DNA of 42,974 nucleotides, from assembly GCA_009602735.1 (NCBI GenBank), contig WELA01003352.1, positions 95,933 through 138,906 on the forward strand. Reading direction: 5' to 3'. The notes under the pieces are model-generated. The model saw only the letters and a program-made list of their open reading frames with translations, was not told the origin of the DNA and made no database searches. Positions 17,173-27,726 of the stretch are shown here, one piece after another; positions within the stretch are counted from its first letter, which is position 1, and the number at the start of each line of letters is the position of its first letter. Source of the stretch: Mesotaenium endlicherianum. Taxonomy: Eukaryota > Streptophyta > Zygnematophyceae > Zygnematales > Mesotaeniaceae. The position numbers and the translations under genes are program-made.

Positions 17173-17956
17173 TGCAGGAGCTGCTGAAACTCAGCTACCT
17201 CAACATTATTAAAAGCCAGTCCAAAGTTTCGAGTATACCCAGCATGCTCCGCGACATCTGCGGGTCGTCATAGGTAACAAGCAGCATTCTGCACGGCGTA
17301 GAGAATGAAAGCGGGAGTGTGGAGCACACCGATCAGATCAAACTATTGCCTGTCGTCGGTACAGCTTTTATTTTCTTTTGGGGGTAATCATCATCCATGC
17401 AGCTTCAGTTCAGACAATTGTCGTTCGTGTAACTAGTAGCGCACACCGGCGCACATCGGCGCACACCGGCGCACGTGGCAAAGGAAGCATTATCTGCAGA
17501 TCTTTCCTCTCCGCTGCTCTCGCCCGACTCTCGCTGGTGCTCGCTGGTAGCTCACTGGTGCTCATTGGCCATCACTGGCGTTTTTTAACGAAGGTGATAA
17601 CAGCTCGCCACCTGGATGCTGACTCTTGCTCTCAATATGCATTAGCACTTCCTTTTCTTTGCCTCGTTTACAGTTTGCTCGGCTGGGACCTCTGGGAATT
17701 ACTTTCTAAGCCAACGTGTGGTGGTATGGATCTAATTTAGGATATAAGCAACTTGAGGTTGAAGTATGCACGTCGAAGTGCCTCCATTTGAAGATGGGGC
17801 AATCTTGATTGTAAAGTTATAGCCGGTGCTCCTAAGGTTGCTGACTCTCCACTCTGCTCAAGCCGTTGTATGTGGTTATCTGACTGGTAGCCTGAATACC
17901 TCATCGGAAGTTACATTGAGACATTTAGTGGTACTTCTGAGATACATTTGAAACCC
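17173..17956. promoter_or_regulatory. Bidirectional promoter region between TADA and the membrane-protein gene
   Basis: Two genes start 784 bases apart on opposite strands, so this interval should contain both promoters. It holds a 10-base tandem array at 17439-17478 and a further repeat of CTGGTGCTC-type words at about 17530-17580. No definite TATA or named element was assigned. Confidence 0.5.
17439..17478. repeat. Four tandem copies of GCGCACACCG
   Basis: Copies: GCGCACACCG, GCGCACATCG, GCGCACACCG, GCGCACGTGG. The last copy contains CACGTG, the core of a plant G-box. It is located roughly midway in the divergent promoter. Confidence 0.85.
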
Positions 17957-20900
17957 ATGGGTGGCACACGAGACAGTGTTGCTCTGCAAGGCGGGCATGA
18001 GCACATTCCCGTTATTTCTTCATGCTTGGACTTGCGTGAATTATTGTCCGAGACTGGCAGAGAGATTATTTGTTCCCGTCATAAGTCGATATGGTCTTTC
18101 ATAGCGCACGCGAGACATGTAGTAGTACGGAATTTACCTCAATTACGAGCAGCTTTCAAGGTATCAATCAACAATTTTATCCAGTGGTCAAGGCAAGGTT
18201 CTGTTTGGCGCCTCATTGCTGTAGCATCGGTATGGATTCAACTCCTTGGCTCGTGCATGTAAATGTAGCCACAATTGCATGCTGATTTAGCAATCATGTC
18301 ATTTTGTAGGAGCCAATTGCGTTTCACGTGGAAGTTGTCAGCATTGTCATTGATGGTATAAAAATCCATGCATGTTCACTGTAAAGGTTGGTTATGAAGC
18401 AATAAAAGTTGGTGAAAAGGTCTTCATGACACTGGACTGCAGATGGGTGTAAGTAAGCTGTCTCCTTATCAAACGGGTTTAGCAACTGCAGGCTAGGGGG
18501 CAACAGAAGTCCTGGGCTACCACTATCATTCTGCCGTTTGGAGAAACTAAGGGATGGAAATGAGTTTGTGGACGAAAAGTTTAGCGTGCCCAACCTTTAT
18601 CTTAAGAGTGTATCGATGCTGTGTCTTCAAGTTAGATTCTTGAACCTTCACGTGTTTCTGTGACATCGAGCCCCTTGCATTTGATGCTACTGTGGGGCCT
18701 ACTGGAAACACGTGTGGACTTGCTTATAGGTATCAAGGAAGGCCAGAACATGTCATCTCAGCCCATCATAGTTTTCTTTGTTTGAAGGGCAGATTGGCAT
18801 TGGCGTAGAACTGCAGCAGGCGCAACTCTTTCTTTCTTTCTCCACTTCTCTTGCTCAATGTGTGGTGAATGCCCTCATTTTGCATTACCCTTTCACAAAG
18901 AATTTAGAAGTTTCTTGAATCACTGTCCTGTTTTTGCACATTGCAAAGTCAAGAAACACTTGGGTGTAAACTTCTGTCGGCTGGACCTCTTCGACTTTTT
19001 TTTTGGCTATTTTGTACACTAGTTTGTCTATATGCCGGGCTACGGCAGAGTTTCTTGACACCGCTGTTGAACTGCTGGTCTTGTAGCTAAGGGGGATTTG
19101 GCTGGGTTTTGTACGTCCTTCATTAAGAGCAAGCCTTTCTGGCATGCCTAGAAAAAGCGCTGCTGCTTCTTATTTGAGTGGAGCAGCTGTCAGCAAAGAG
19201 GAAGATGTATGAAATGGAACTGCTGGCTTTCTTGTAGCTACCCCCTTCTCCAGTGCACTATCTACTCTCTGCTGCTGAGAGAGGTAGAAATTTGTGTGGC
19301 TTGCCTTATGCATGAAGAACTGCTGATATTCTTGGATTAGCACTTAATCGGTGGAAGAAATGGATGGGAAGAGTTTGACATAGAAGTGATATTAATTGGG
19401 GGCTGACTCACTTACAGTCTCATGTTATGTCCAAACCCAACGCCTGGCTCAGGGTTCTGTGTGTGCACGCGCGTGCGACTATGAAAGGCGAGACATACGC
19501 ATACATGTGAGCTTTTTGGGCCTACAGAGCATAGGAGCTGGTCAAAACTGATGCCGTCAGACCGTTTCTCACCTACACATGTAGCATAGCTGCTTCGGAG
19601 TGTGTTCCGACACCTCCTCCAGTTGCCGCATCACCCCCTCGTCTTCACTATATCTTGATCTGTCCCCTCAACATTCCATGTAACTCCCTTGCCTGCTTCT
19701 TTGTCCTTGTGTGCCACAGGGGGCGGCTATCGTGTCGCTTGTGCTCGGCGGCTTGGCCATCTTCCTTGCCATCGTCGCGGCTGCCACCCTCAACGTCCTT
19801 TTTGTGGTAGCCTTCCTCGCTGTTGTGGCCATTGGAAGCTGTTTGGCGTTCTTCTTGGGAACTGCCATCGCTGTCCTACTCGGAACGCTCAGCATTGGGC
19901 TCAGTGTCACCTTGTTCGTTGCGTTCGGACTCATCTGCTTCACCCTCTTCTATTCTGGTACACTACGCCCCCCCCCCNNNNNNNNNNNNNNNNNNNNNNN
20001 NNNNNNNNNNNNNNNNNNNNNNNNNNNNNNNNNNNNNNNNNNNNNNNNNNNNNNNNNNNNNNNNNNNNNNNNNNNNNNNNNNNNNNNNNNNNNNNNNNNN
20101 NNNNNNNNNNNNNNNNNNNNNNNNNNNNNNNNNNNNNNNNNNNNNNNNNNNNNNNNNNNNNNNNNNNNNNNNNNNNNNNNNNNNNNNNNNNNNNNNNNNN
20201 NNNNNNNNNNNNNNNNNNNNNNNNNNNNNNNNNNNNNNNNNNNNNNNNNNNNNNNNNNNNNNNNNNNNNNNNNNNNNNNNNNNNNNNNNNNNNNNNNNNN
20301 NNNNNNNNNNNNNNNNNNNNNNNNNNNNNNNNNNNNNNNNNNNNNNNNNNNNNNNNNNNNNNNNNNNNNNNNNNNNNNNNNNNNNNNNNNNNNNNNNNNN
20401 NNNNATGTGTGTGTTTGTGTGAGGGCGTGTGCGCGTGTGTGTCCGTATCGTGGTACACTTATTTCTGCAGACTTGGGGTTGAGCACACTTCATGCCCCAA
20501 GACGCCAGGACTAGCCACAGAGACATTTGGAGACATAGGACACAGCATAGAGCATGCAGGACATACATACCCCCCCTCTCTCTCACACACACACACACAC
20601 AGAGACACACGTACGCACGAACACACAACACACGCAGACACACGCACACACGCACACACCCACGCAAGTGCACGGGTTTCTCTTTGCCTGTTGTTGAATA
20701 CCTGCAAATTGCTGGTGGCTACCTATTTGCATACGGTGTTTTTCTACAACATCCTTGAGCATCGTAGTCCAAGCATGGTGTTGGCGGCTGAAAGCAGCAA
20801 GAAAGACCAAGTAGATGTTTCTCTGTCGCAATCTGCTGACCACCCAGAAGAAATCGTCTATTTATGACAGTTTTAGTGAGGAAGTAACGCTAGCCCAGTA

Positions 20901-21416
20901 TCGTTCTGTTTCAAGATGCCACATGCCTCTCAATTTCTGATGTGGCACGTCCTCGCATATCTTGCAGGCGCTATATTATGTTCCTGGCTCGCCTGGACAC
21001 TTGTCACAAGGGGATGGCAGCAAACGCTGGCTCTTGTTATGGACACAGTCAGAGGTGGCAGGGCTAAGAACAAGGGGCTTTCATCAGCGCCTCCTCCGAG
21101 CCTGAGCCCGAGTACAAACGGAAGCCTGAGTGCGAACGGAGGCCTGGGTCTTCCTCAAAGTGGTCTGCCTACTGAGACTGGGACGGAGGCCAAGGAGGTA
21201 TATACAACTCATGAGGTAAAAGAAGACGTGGGAGATCAAAAAGCAGAGCCTGCTCAGGACGGTGGGCATCTTCAAAGTTCTTCACCTGCCGAGAACGCTA
21301 CGAGCGACGAGCATCCTCCGACACATGCTACCTACTCTGAGGTTTTGAAAGCTAGTGAAGCAAGTGGCAATGGCTTACCTGATGTGTTGCCATCCCCCAT
21401 TTTGGTGGGAGCCTAG
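17957..21416 (+). CDS. Hydrophobic multi-pass membrane protein, unnamed (319 aa as modelled)
   Basis: Exons 17957-18229, 19720-19957 and 20968-21416, joined in frame (phases 0 and 1). The ATG at 17957 is the first ATG after an in-frame TAG at 17888. Residues 1-85 are soluble and contain HKSIWSFIAHARHVVVRNLP and NNFIQWSRQGSVWRLI. Residues ~86-190 are almost uncharged and would form about four or five membrane spans or long hairpins. The tail (~200-319) is low-complexity, rich in Ser, Pro, Gly and acids. The hydrophobic block with short turns recalls lipid-droplet or ER hairpin proteins such as promethin/LDAF1-like proteins, but I cannot assign a family. Intron 2 contains the 427-base gap, so an exon may be missing there; the direct join keeps frame and hydrophobicity, which argues against one. 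Confidence 0.6.
19978..20404. other. Assembly gap (427 unresolved bases)
   Basis: Run of N preceded by a poly-C tract and followed by a GT-rich microsatellite. It lies inside intron 2 of the membrane-protein gene. Confidence 0.99.
20573..20664. repeat. (CT)n/(CA)n compound microsatellite
   Basis: CTCTCTCT followed by CACACA with GA and CG interruptions, downstream of the assembly gap in the same intron; a GT-rich tract (20407-20449) lies between. Confidence 0.8.
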
Positions 21417-23032
21417 GGTCATGCCACCAACTATCAAATTTGGAGTGTGTATACCAGGTATATAGGATTAGGGCCTGTGCTAGGTGTACTTGGCGTGGCA
21501 TTTTAAGTTAACATTTTCAGAAGTAGGGGCCTGCAGGCTATAACATGCTGTGTGCGTGTGCTGATGCAAGTAATAGGGGGGTAGTAAGGCTGGTGCTACA
21601 TAGTGTGCATGGGGATTTGTAATGAACAGAAGAATGTCATATTCAGTGGAAGATAGGCGAAATCGCAACTGTACAGTTCGGAATGTGGAAAAGGCTCATG
21701 AGCAGCCTGTACTAGTAAATACTCCAGTACTACCACACTAATCTAGAGGGTGCAAAGTCAAATGCCTCGAGGACGGTGTGACAGCCTTACTCAGTATTCT
21801 GCCTTGCATGCTCGAGTGGAAATATGTGTCACTAGTGGATATATGAGCATGAGGTGTAATCATTTTGGCGTTATGAGCTGTTTACGTGTTAAACGTTGAG
21901 AGGACAACGTATCTTTCTTTTTGCGTCAGTATTTGTTTATCTTCCGGTATGTCCTCACTCTCCTTCAAATAAGTTGCACTCCTTTTTCACGTGATGGTAA
22001 TAAGATTCAACAAGCATACTATTGGCCTGTACTCAAATTTCAGTGAACAGGTTTAGTTGGTCCATTCTCACTCACAAAGTTATTCTGTCTCTTGCCAGCT
22101 TGCGTGTCCTAAAGAGGTCTACTTTTTAACCTTCAGACTTTAACCTTTAAATCCGAATTAGTGAACCCTCGTGCACATGTCCCACGGTGCCTAGGCAACC
22201 TTGGTCAACCTTGTCGCAAATGATCACAATTATTTTCTGACCTCTTTAAATGTTTGACTAATGTGCCGTAAGACCTAGTAAGGCTGTCCATGATCGTGTC
22301 CGACTTGCTTATTGACTTACTTCGGATCCGACTCACTCTGCTTTTGACAGACGTGCCGTGGATCGCAGGCCAGAAAAACTCCGTAATTGAATGCATACAA
22401 CTGTAGCACATCAAAATAATGGGTATGCACGTCAATTTTGATGTGTCGAGGCTGACTCTAAGCTTGCAGGTGTCGAAGCTAGCGCTCGAGGCACGTGCTC
22501 ACTCAGATGGCCTTAGTTATTGTAAGAACTATGCTGCCATGCTTCGAGTATGTATGGGCCTGCTTCTTTTAAAACATTTTTTTGCTCGTGCTGCTCATCC
22601 GCGACGTATTTTGCTGCTGAAGTGATTAAGCAGCTGCTGTATAGGGCATCCTACGCTCCAGCATGAAAGAGTATCGTTGCTAGCTAGCTCGAAAGCTTCT
22701 GTACGTATAATATGAGCAGGCCACGCGAGGTCTTGCACCCGCAGTCCGGTACAGCCGCATGCAGTCATCCACTTTGGATTGGTGATTCTTCATGGTCACA
22801 CGTATTTCTGAGCTGAAGATCTGTGACCTCGGACTCACTTTTAAAGATACTGCATGCTGACATTTTTCTCGCCGTTTGAAGCTTAGGACAAGTCCGAGTA
22901 TACCCCATCCTCAGCAAGTTTACTTTCACATATGCTGAGTTCAGAAACTCTGAGTTTGAGGGAAGTGCAGAGTGTTGCATTGAGAACTGTACTCGCGTAA
23001 CGGACTCCATCGTAGACATCTCCTGGTTAAGG
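21417..23032. other. Intergenic region upstream of SABATH gene A
   Basis: About 1.6 kb with the 3' end of the membrane-protein gene and the promoter of SABATH A. No RNA gene or convincing additional exon was seen. Short frames such as 22419-22625 plus look like chance. Confidence 0.45.
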
Positions 23033-26000
23033 ATGCATAAAGGGCAAATGAAAGCGATGGAAGGAGGCACAGCAGAGATGAGCTATGCTGCCCAATCATC
23101 CATTCAAAGGGGCATGTGGGCTCAAGTTGCACCCGTCCTTCTGAAGTGCATAAAGGAGTCTTCTATTGACCTTTTGAGGATCTGCGGCCAGAAGGTGCAA
23201 GTGGCTGACTTTGGATGCTCGTCTAGCCTCAATGCTATATTACAGGTATGCTATGGCATAGACTAAATGCACCAAGGCCGGTAATGAATGGCCGAGCTGA
23301 GCTGATTCGTACCCCTTGACAACACTTTTGCCATACGTTATTGTTGAGAAACTCGTAACGCAGCCTCACAGCCGATGATGCCCTTTAGTTTATAAACTAT
23401 GCGCATACCTTGCCCAACGCACACATATAATTGACAACTAAGCAATAATCCAGGTCTACATGACGTAGACCTGGATGATTTTAGTCATGGACCAATTCAA
23501 GTATTCGGGTCTTCCCAGTTTCCTCGTTCTCAGAATTCGCAGTAAAGTGCATTAGATCTTGTGTCTTCAGCTTAAAAACAGATCTTGTGTCTTCAGCTTA
23601 AAAATAATATAAATCTCCAGCAAGCTGTAGGACAGTCAAAAAAAGCCTGAATGAATTGTGAGGCCACAACTAGTCACGCTGGAAGTACAGGATCTATGGT
23701 CATTGCACCTGATTTGCTTTTTGTTGCTAATTCTTTTCCTGATTCCAAGAGAACTATACTGAGACGCCTTGATGTTGCAGATGTGCAGTGTCACCGAGGT
23801 CCTCCAGCAGTGCTATGCTGCCCTTCAAGCATCCTCAGGCACCAACTCCTTAGGGGGCGACACATTGCAGATAATGTCGCACTTTTCAGATCTCCCATCA
23901 AATGATTTCAACACGCTCTTTCACTTTCTTCCACCTCCTTTTGTGTCTTCCTCACAACCTTCCCAAGATTCAGTGGGTAGGGATCGAGATGCCAAAGGAA
24001 GCATTTCTTCAGTCGTTGATTGTGACCAGATCCTTTCCGACATCATGGCTGACAGTGAGAAGCTCTCTAATAGAAAGTATTTTGCAGCTGGAGTTCCTGG
24101 CTCGTTTTACAACCAGTTATTCCCGACAGACTCCATCCATATAGCTATGTCCTCTACAGCCTTGCACTTCCTCTCGAAGGTGCCAGATGCCTTGACTAGT
24201 GGGAAGATCGTGAACAAGGGCCTCATACGCCCTCCTCCATCTGCTGTCGGTGGACCTGTCAGGGAAGCATATCAAGCACAGGTACTACGTACAACTGCTG
24301 CTGAGCAGCACCGGATGCATGCTCTCATTTGGAACTTTGCATTCAAGCTATGGAGTTTCTTGTGAACATAGAAGGCTTCAGCATCAGCTAGTGGGAGAAA
24401 ATCGCCGTCCAAGACCCTTTTGGCGGAAGTTTTTTGCAAGAGCATGCGCTGGCAGGAGAGTGGTTGAGGCATGTACTGTCTGTAGCCGGATGGCTATCAT
24501 CATCTCGTCGAGGAAGTGAGTGTCACAGGTAACGTGGCTCTTGTAGAGGTCTTTTGCGTGAATGATTGCTGGCAAACATTGATATGAAGTGCCTTGTCTT
24601 TAACTAAGTTGGATGGATTGCTCCTGTATGGATGGGCAGGCGCATGAGGACCTATGCACCTTCCTAGAAAAGAGAGGCAAGGAACTTGTATCTGGAGGCC
24701 TGCTATGGATGTTCATGCTTGGAGAAGCTCCGACGCCTTTTCCAGACTTCATGTCAGAAGCAATGCAGGTAGGGATGCATTCCTCAGAGGCTGTCTAGGT
24801 GACATTCCTTGCATATTCATCCAAAACATATTTAGTGTGGGGTTGATAAGGTGGCAAACCCAGAAATTATTGACGGCTTGCCTAGGGGAGAAACTTTGGG
24901 TAACGTGACTGGCCTTTTTTTTGCTTTCTATGAACTCAGTTCCCTGTTTACACTCTGTCGGCTTCTTGTGATTGGTGGCTGTCTGAAACCATTACAATTA
25001 TCGTTGTTTTCCACTGATGAAAACTTCCTAGTGCACGGCGCAGGTTGCGCATGTAAGACCAGAACTGTTGCTTCGACTTCTTAGGTTTTGAGATTCTCGC
25101 CTCCTCGACTCTAATTTTCATATATGAATCATGACCTCAAAATTTATATTGTTCTCGAAGTGCCCTGGCCTGATCTGTTACTCTATCTTCCTCTTTGCAT
25201 GCAAATCATCTGTGCCTCCTCTGCAGGCTTTAGTCGAGGAGGGCAAGCTCAGCCAGGATGTCCTGGACAATCTCAATCTGCCCATATATGACCGCAGACC
25301 TGAAGATATTCAGGCTGCTGTTGACTCCGTGGGGGGAGTCTTTCATGTGAAGCAACTGGAGCATAGGGAGCTACCCACTCTCTCTGAAATTGCTCGTCAG
25401 CCTGAGGTACGTATATGTAGCTACTGCTCAGTGTCCAGGAAATTCCATTTCCTTTCTAATACCCTCATCACTAGACACAGTTTGAGCCCAAAGCCTCTTC
25501 TTCAAGAAGGTAGGTTGTTGACTGAGCTCACTATCCTCAGAACAGTCCGTGAATCACGCGAACGGGTCATGTTAGAGAAAATTCTGCGATGGTTGTGAAT
25601 TTGAACAAGAAGGGTGAAAGTTGTTTTTCTGAAGAGTCACTTCACGCACTGCTGTTTATAAAGGTGATGCTAGTTCTTTTACTGGAGAGGCAGGTTCTTA
25701 AATGGAGATTGATGCTTGAAGGCCTAGATTGGAAGAGATTAAGAGTTGGGTTAAAAACGTCAAGGGTGGTATGTGCAAATTTCTTTGCAGTCAAAAGTTA
25801 ACTGGAGGTGGAAAATACTTACTTTGTTCTCAAGTGCTGAAACTTTTTGCTGGCAGCTCAAGGCTGAGCAAACTGCACGCATGCAGCTGGCTGTAATTTT
25901 GCCCACTGTGAGAGAGGCCATTGGTGAAGAGAAGTCTGAAGCTTTCTTGAGCAAAATGCTTGAGCAAGCTTGTCTTCATTCTGACAAGTTTCTTGCTCGG

Positions 26001-26039
26001 AGGCCCTCCGTCCTCGCGGTAGTGTTGCAACGGACTTAG
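23033..26039 (+). CDS. SABATH-family SAM-dependent carboxyl methyltransferase A (401 aa)
   Basis: Family members methylate carboxyl groups of small molecules such as salicylate, jasmonate or indole-acetate using S-adenosylmethionine. Exons 23033-23245, 23781-24281, 24640-24768, 25227-25406 and 25857-26039; every exon is a multiple of three, so all introns are phase 0. Landmarks: SYAAQS near residue 17 and Gln25, SAM motif ADFGCSSS (58-65), FSDLPSNDFN (about 106-115), GVPGSFYNQLFP (about 175-186), SSTALHFLSKVP (195-206), NKG (216-218), ELVSGG in exon 3 and a C-terminal cap helix pair. The residue matching the substrate-contacting Trp of salicylate methyltransferase is Phe201. The stretch between NDFN and GSFY is ~40 residues longer than in salicylate methyltransferase as I recall it. 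Substrate unknown. Paralogue of the 37671-40438 gene. Confidence 0.88.
23448..23476. repeat. Perfect 12-bp inverted repeat, 5-base loop
   Basis: ATCCAGGTCTAC, then ATGAC, then GTAGACCTGGAT, within intron 1 of SABATH A. It could fold as a hairpin in the pre-mRNA. Confidence 0.9.
23554..23605. repeat. Tandem duplication of a 26-base unit
   Basis: Two copies of a unit beginning AGATCTTGTGTCTTCAGC, differing only at the last base, in intron 1 of SABATH A. It looks like a recent slippage or duplication event. Confidence 0.9.
24601..24607 (+). promoter_or_regulatory. Candidate splicing branch site, SABATH A intron 2
   Basis: TAACTAA about 33 bases before the acceptor at 24639, close to the optimal eukaryotic branch-point consensus. 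The TAA also closes the reading frame upstream of exon 3, supporting the chosen acceptor. Confidence 0.45.
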
Positions 26040-27726
26040 GCATTGGCATGGGGTTGCAGTAAGAACATCCATTTGAGCCAGCTTTGTAACTCGTATGTAC
26101 GCCAGTTTCTTATTGGATATTGGCCAGTAAAGTATAGATACATGGGCTGCTGGCCATTAGAGGGCTGGGCTACAAGAGGAAGTTCACTCAAGTGCCTTGT
26201 TTCTCCAACCACATGTATATAAAACCGATTACAGGCAGGTAGCTCTCTTCAATTATACATATAAGGATTCAAGATGTTATGTATCGGTGACAAGATGGGG
26301 ACCCTTGCATGTCAGGAGAGATGTCAAATCATGCGTCCCAGCTATGAATGTACCTCTTATGGCAGTCGAGGGAAATCCACTCAGCCCTTTGTATTCTGTT
26401 GGTCTAGCTTTCATTACATACAATGTCTGCATATTAAATATGCTCAACGTTTTCCTAGTAATTCCACTTATGTCCGCTGTGTTCTTCAAGCCAGAGCTAC
26501 CTGAAGATGTACTTGCCATCACAGACATACAGGTTGGAGCCTTTTTATACCAGACCTAGATTATCCCATTGTAACAAGTGTAACGTTTGACAATGCAATA
26601 ATGTGGTCAGGGCACAACTTCACTGTCGGTTGTTTCAGCGTGCACTTGCAGCCCTTACTATGCTTTTTCGAAAATGCTCATCCTAACGATTAGAATACTG
26701 TCAGAGGCACAAATACAAATGGTCTTACATTCTTGGAAAATGGACGTCGTCTTTCGCCGATCATCTCCAAAAAGTGCTAAGCCACGCAAAGCAGAAATTT
26801 GAAAGACTGTGCGCGTTGCTTTGCGCTCTTCTTCCTGAACTGTCAGGAACAGAAGGCCTAATGAATCACCTGTCGTGCAAATACCCTCAGGAGCACTCAG
26901 GGGAGTTCGAGTAGGTGTGACCTGAGTCGGTACTGGTACTTGTTGGTACTGGTTGGTACGCTCCATTTAATGAAGTAAAAGTGTACCTTCACTATAACAT
27001 TTTGCACGACACGCATAGCAAGATCTCTTTGTACAGAAGCTTTTGCAGTTAGTGTATTTAGTTTTAAGAATCACACTCGTGCATTTTTCGGCTCCCTGCT
27101 GGTACACACTTCGATACGCTCTTCACTCGAATGCAGCTTGCCTTTGTGCTCAGTGGCAACCTTGATCATTACTGTAACGTTTCAGCAAGAGGTAATCTTG
27201 CCTCTTCAAGTTAAGTGACGTAGGTAAAGAGGAAGACTTTCTCGCTTGGTAAGAAGTGTACATTTAACTTGGAGACACATATATGAGTAGCATTGTCTTC
27301 ATTGGCAGCACGATCTTGAAATAATATCAGCTTTACAAGCTTACGAGCTGAACAGAACACTTTCCGGGGCGAAACATTCAAGTAGACACCTCATGCCGAA
27401 TTTGGAGCTTTGAGCCGCTAAACCACTCCAGCTCCTACGTGCCTTTAATTTGCGGTTTGCAATTAGTGATATATTCACACACTAAGCTTCAAAAGTAGTT
27501 GCAGGTGAACAGGGCAGGTGTAGCTTCCCTATCAGCTTGGACCCAGCAGCTTGGAGGACACATGCAAATCGGCAAGTCATCATAATCCTCATGGCACCTC
27601 AACTCCCCTGCAGCTACCTCACGAACTAGAGGAAACCCGGCCTTCAGTACTGGCTGCCCGTGGATCGCTTCGCGTGCCTTCCGCCTTCAGCCTTTGGCCT
27701 TTGGCCTCTGGCCTTCGGCAGGGCCA
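26040..27726. other. Region between SABATH A and the symporter gene, no confident gene
   Basis: Contains the SABATH A 3' region and the symporter promoter. Two open frames (26197-26559 plus, 120 codons; 26658-26966 minus, 102 codons with a true ATG) were inspected. The minus frame has a GTAAGA donor-like site near its end, but neither resembles a known family. Confidence 0.4.

Noticed and set aside
20461..20514. Possible exon after an acceptor at 20471 in the membrane-protein gene
   Set aside because: It preserves phase but stops after about 14 residues; the acceptor at 20967 continues the hydrophobic protein for 149 codons.
26197..26559. 120-codon plus frame downstream of SABATH A
   Set aside because: Could suggest a further exon, but SABATH A already ends with the family's usual C-terminus and the paralogue ends at the same point.
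26658..26966. 102-codon minus frame with ATG and a donor-like GTAAGA
   Set aside because: No recognisable similarity and no partner exon with consistent phase was found; kept only as a note in the intergenic entry.
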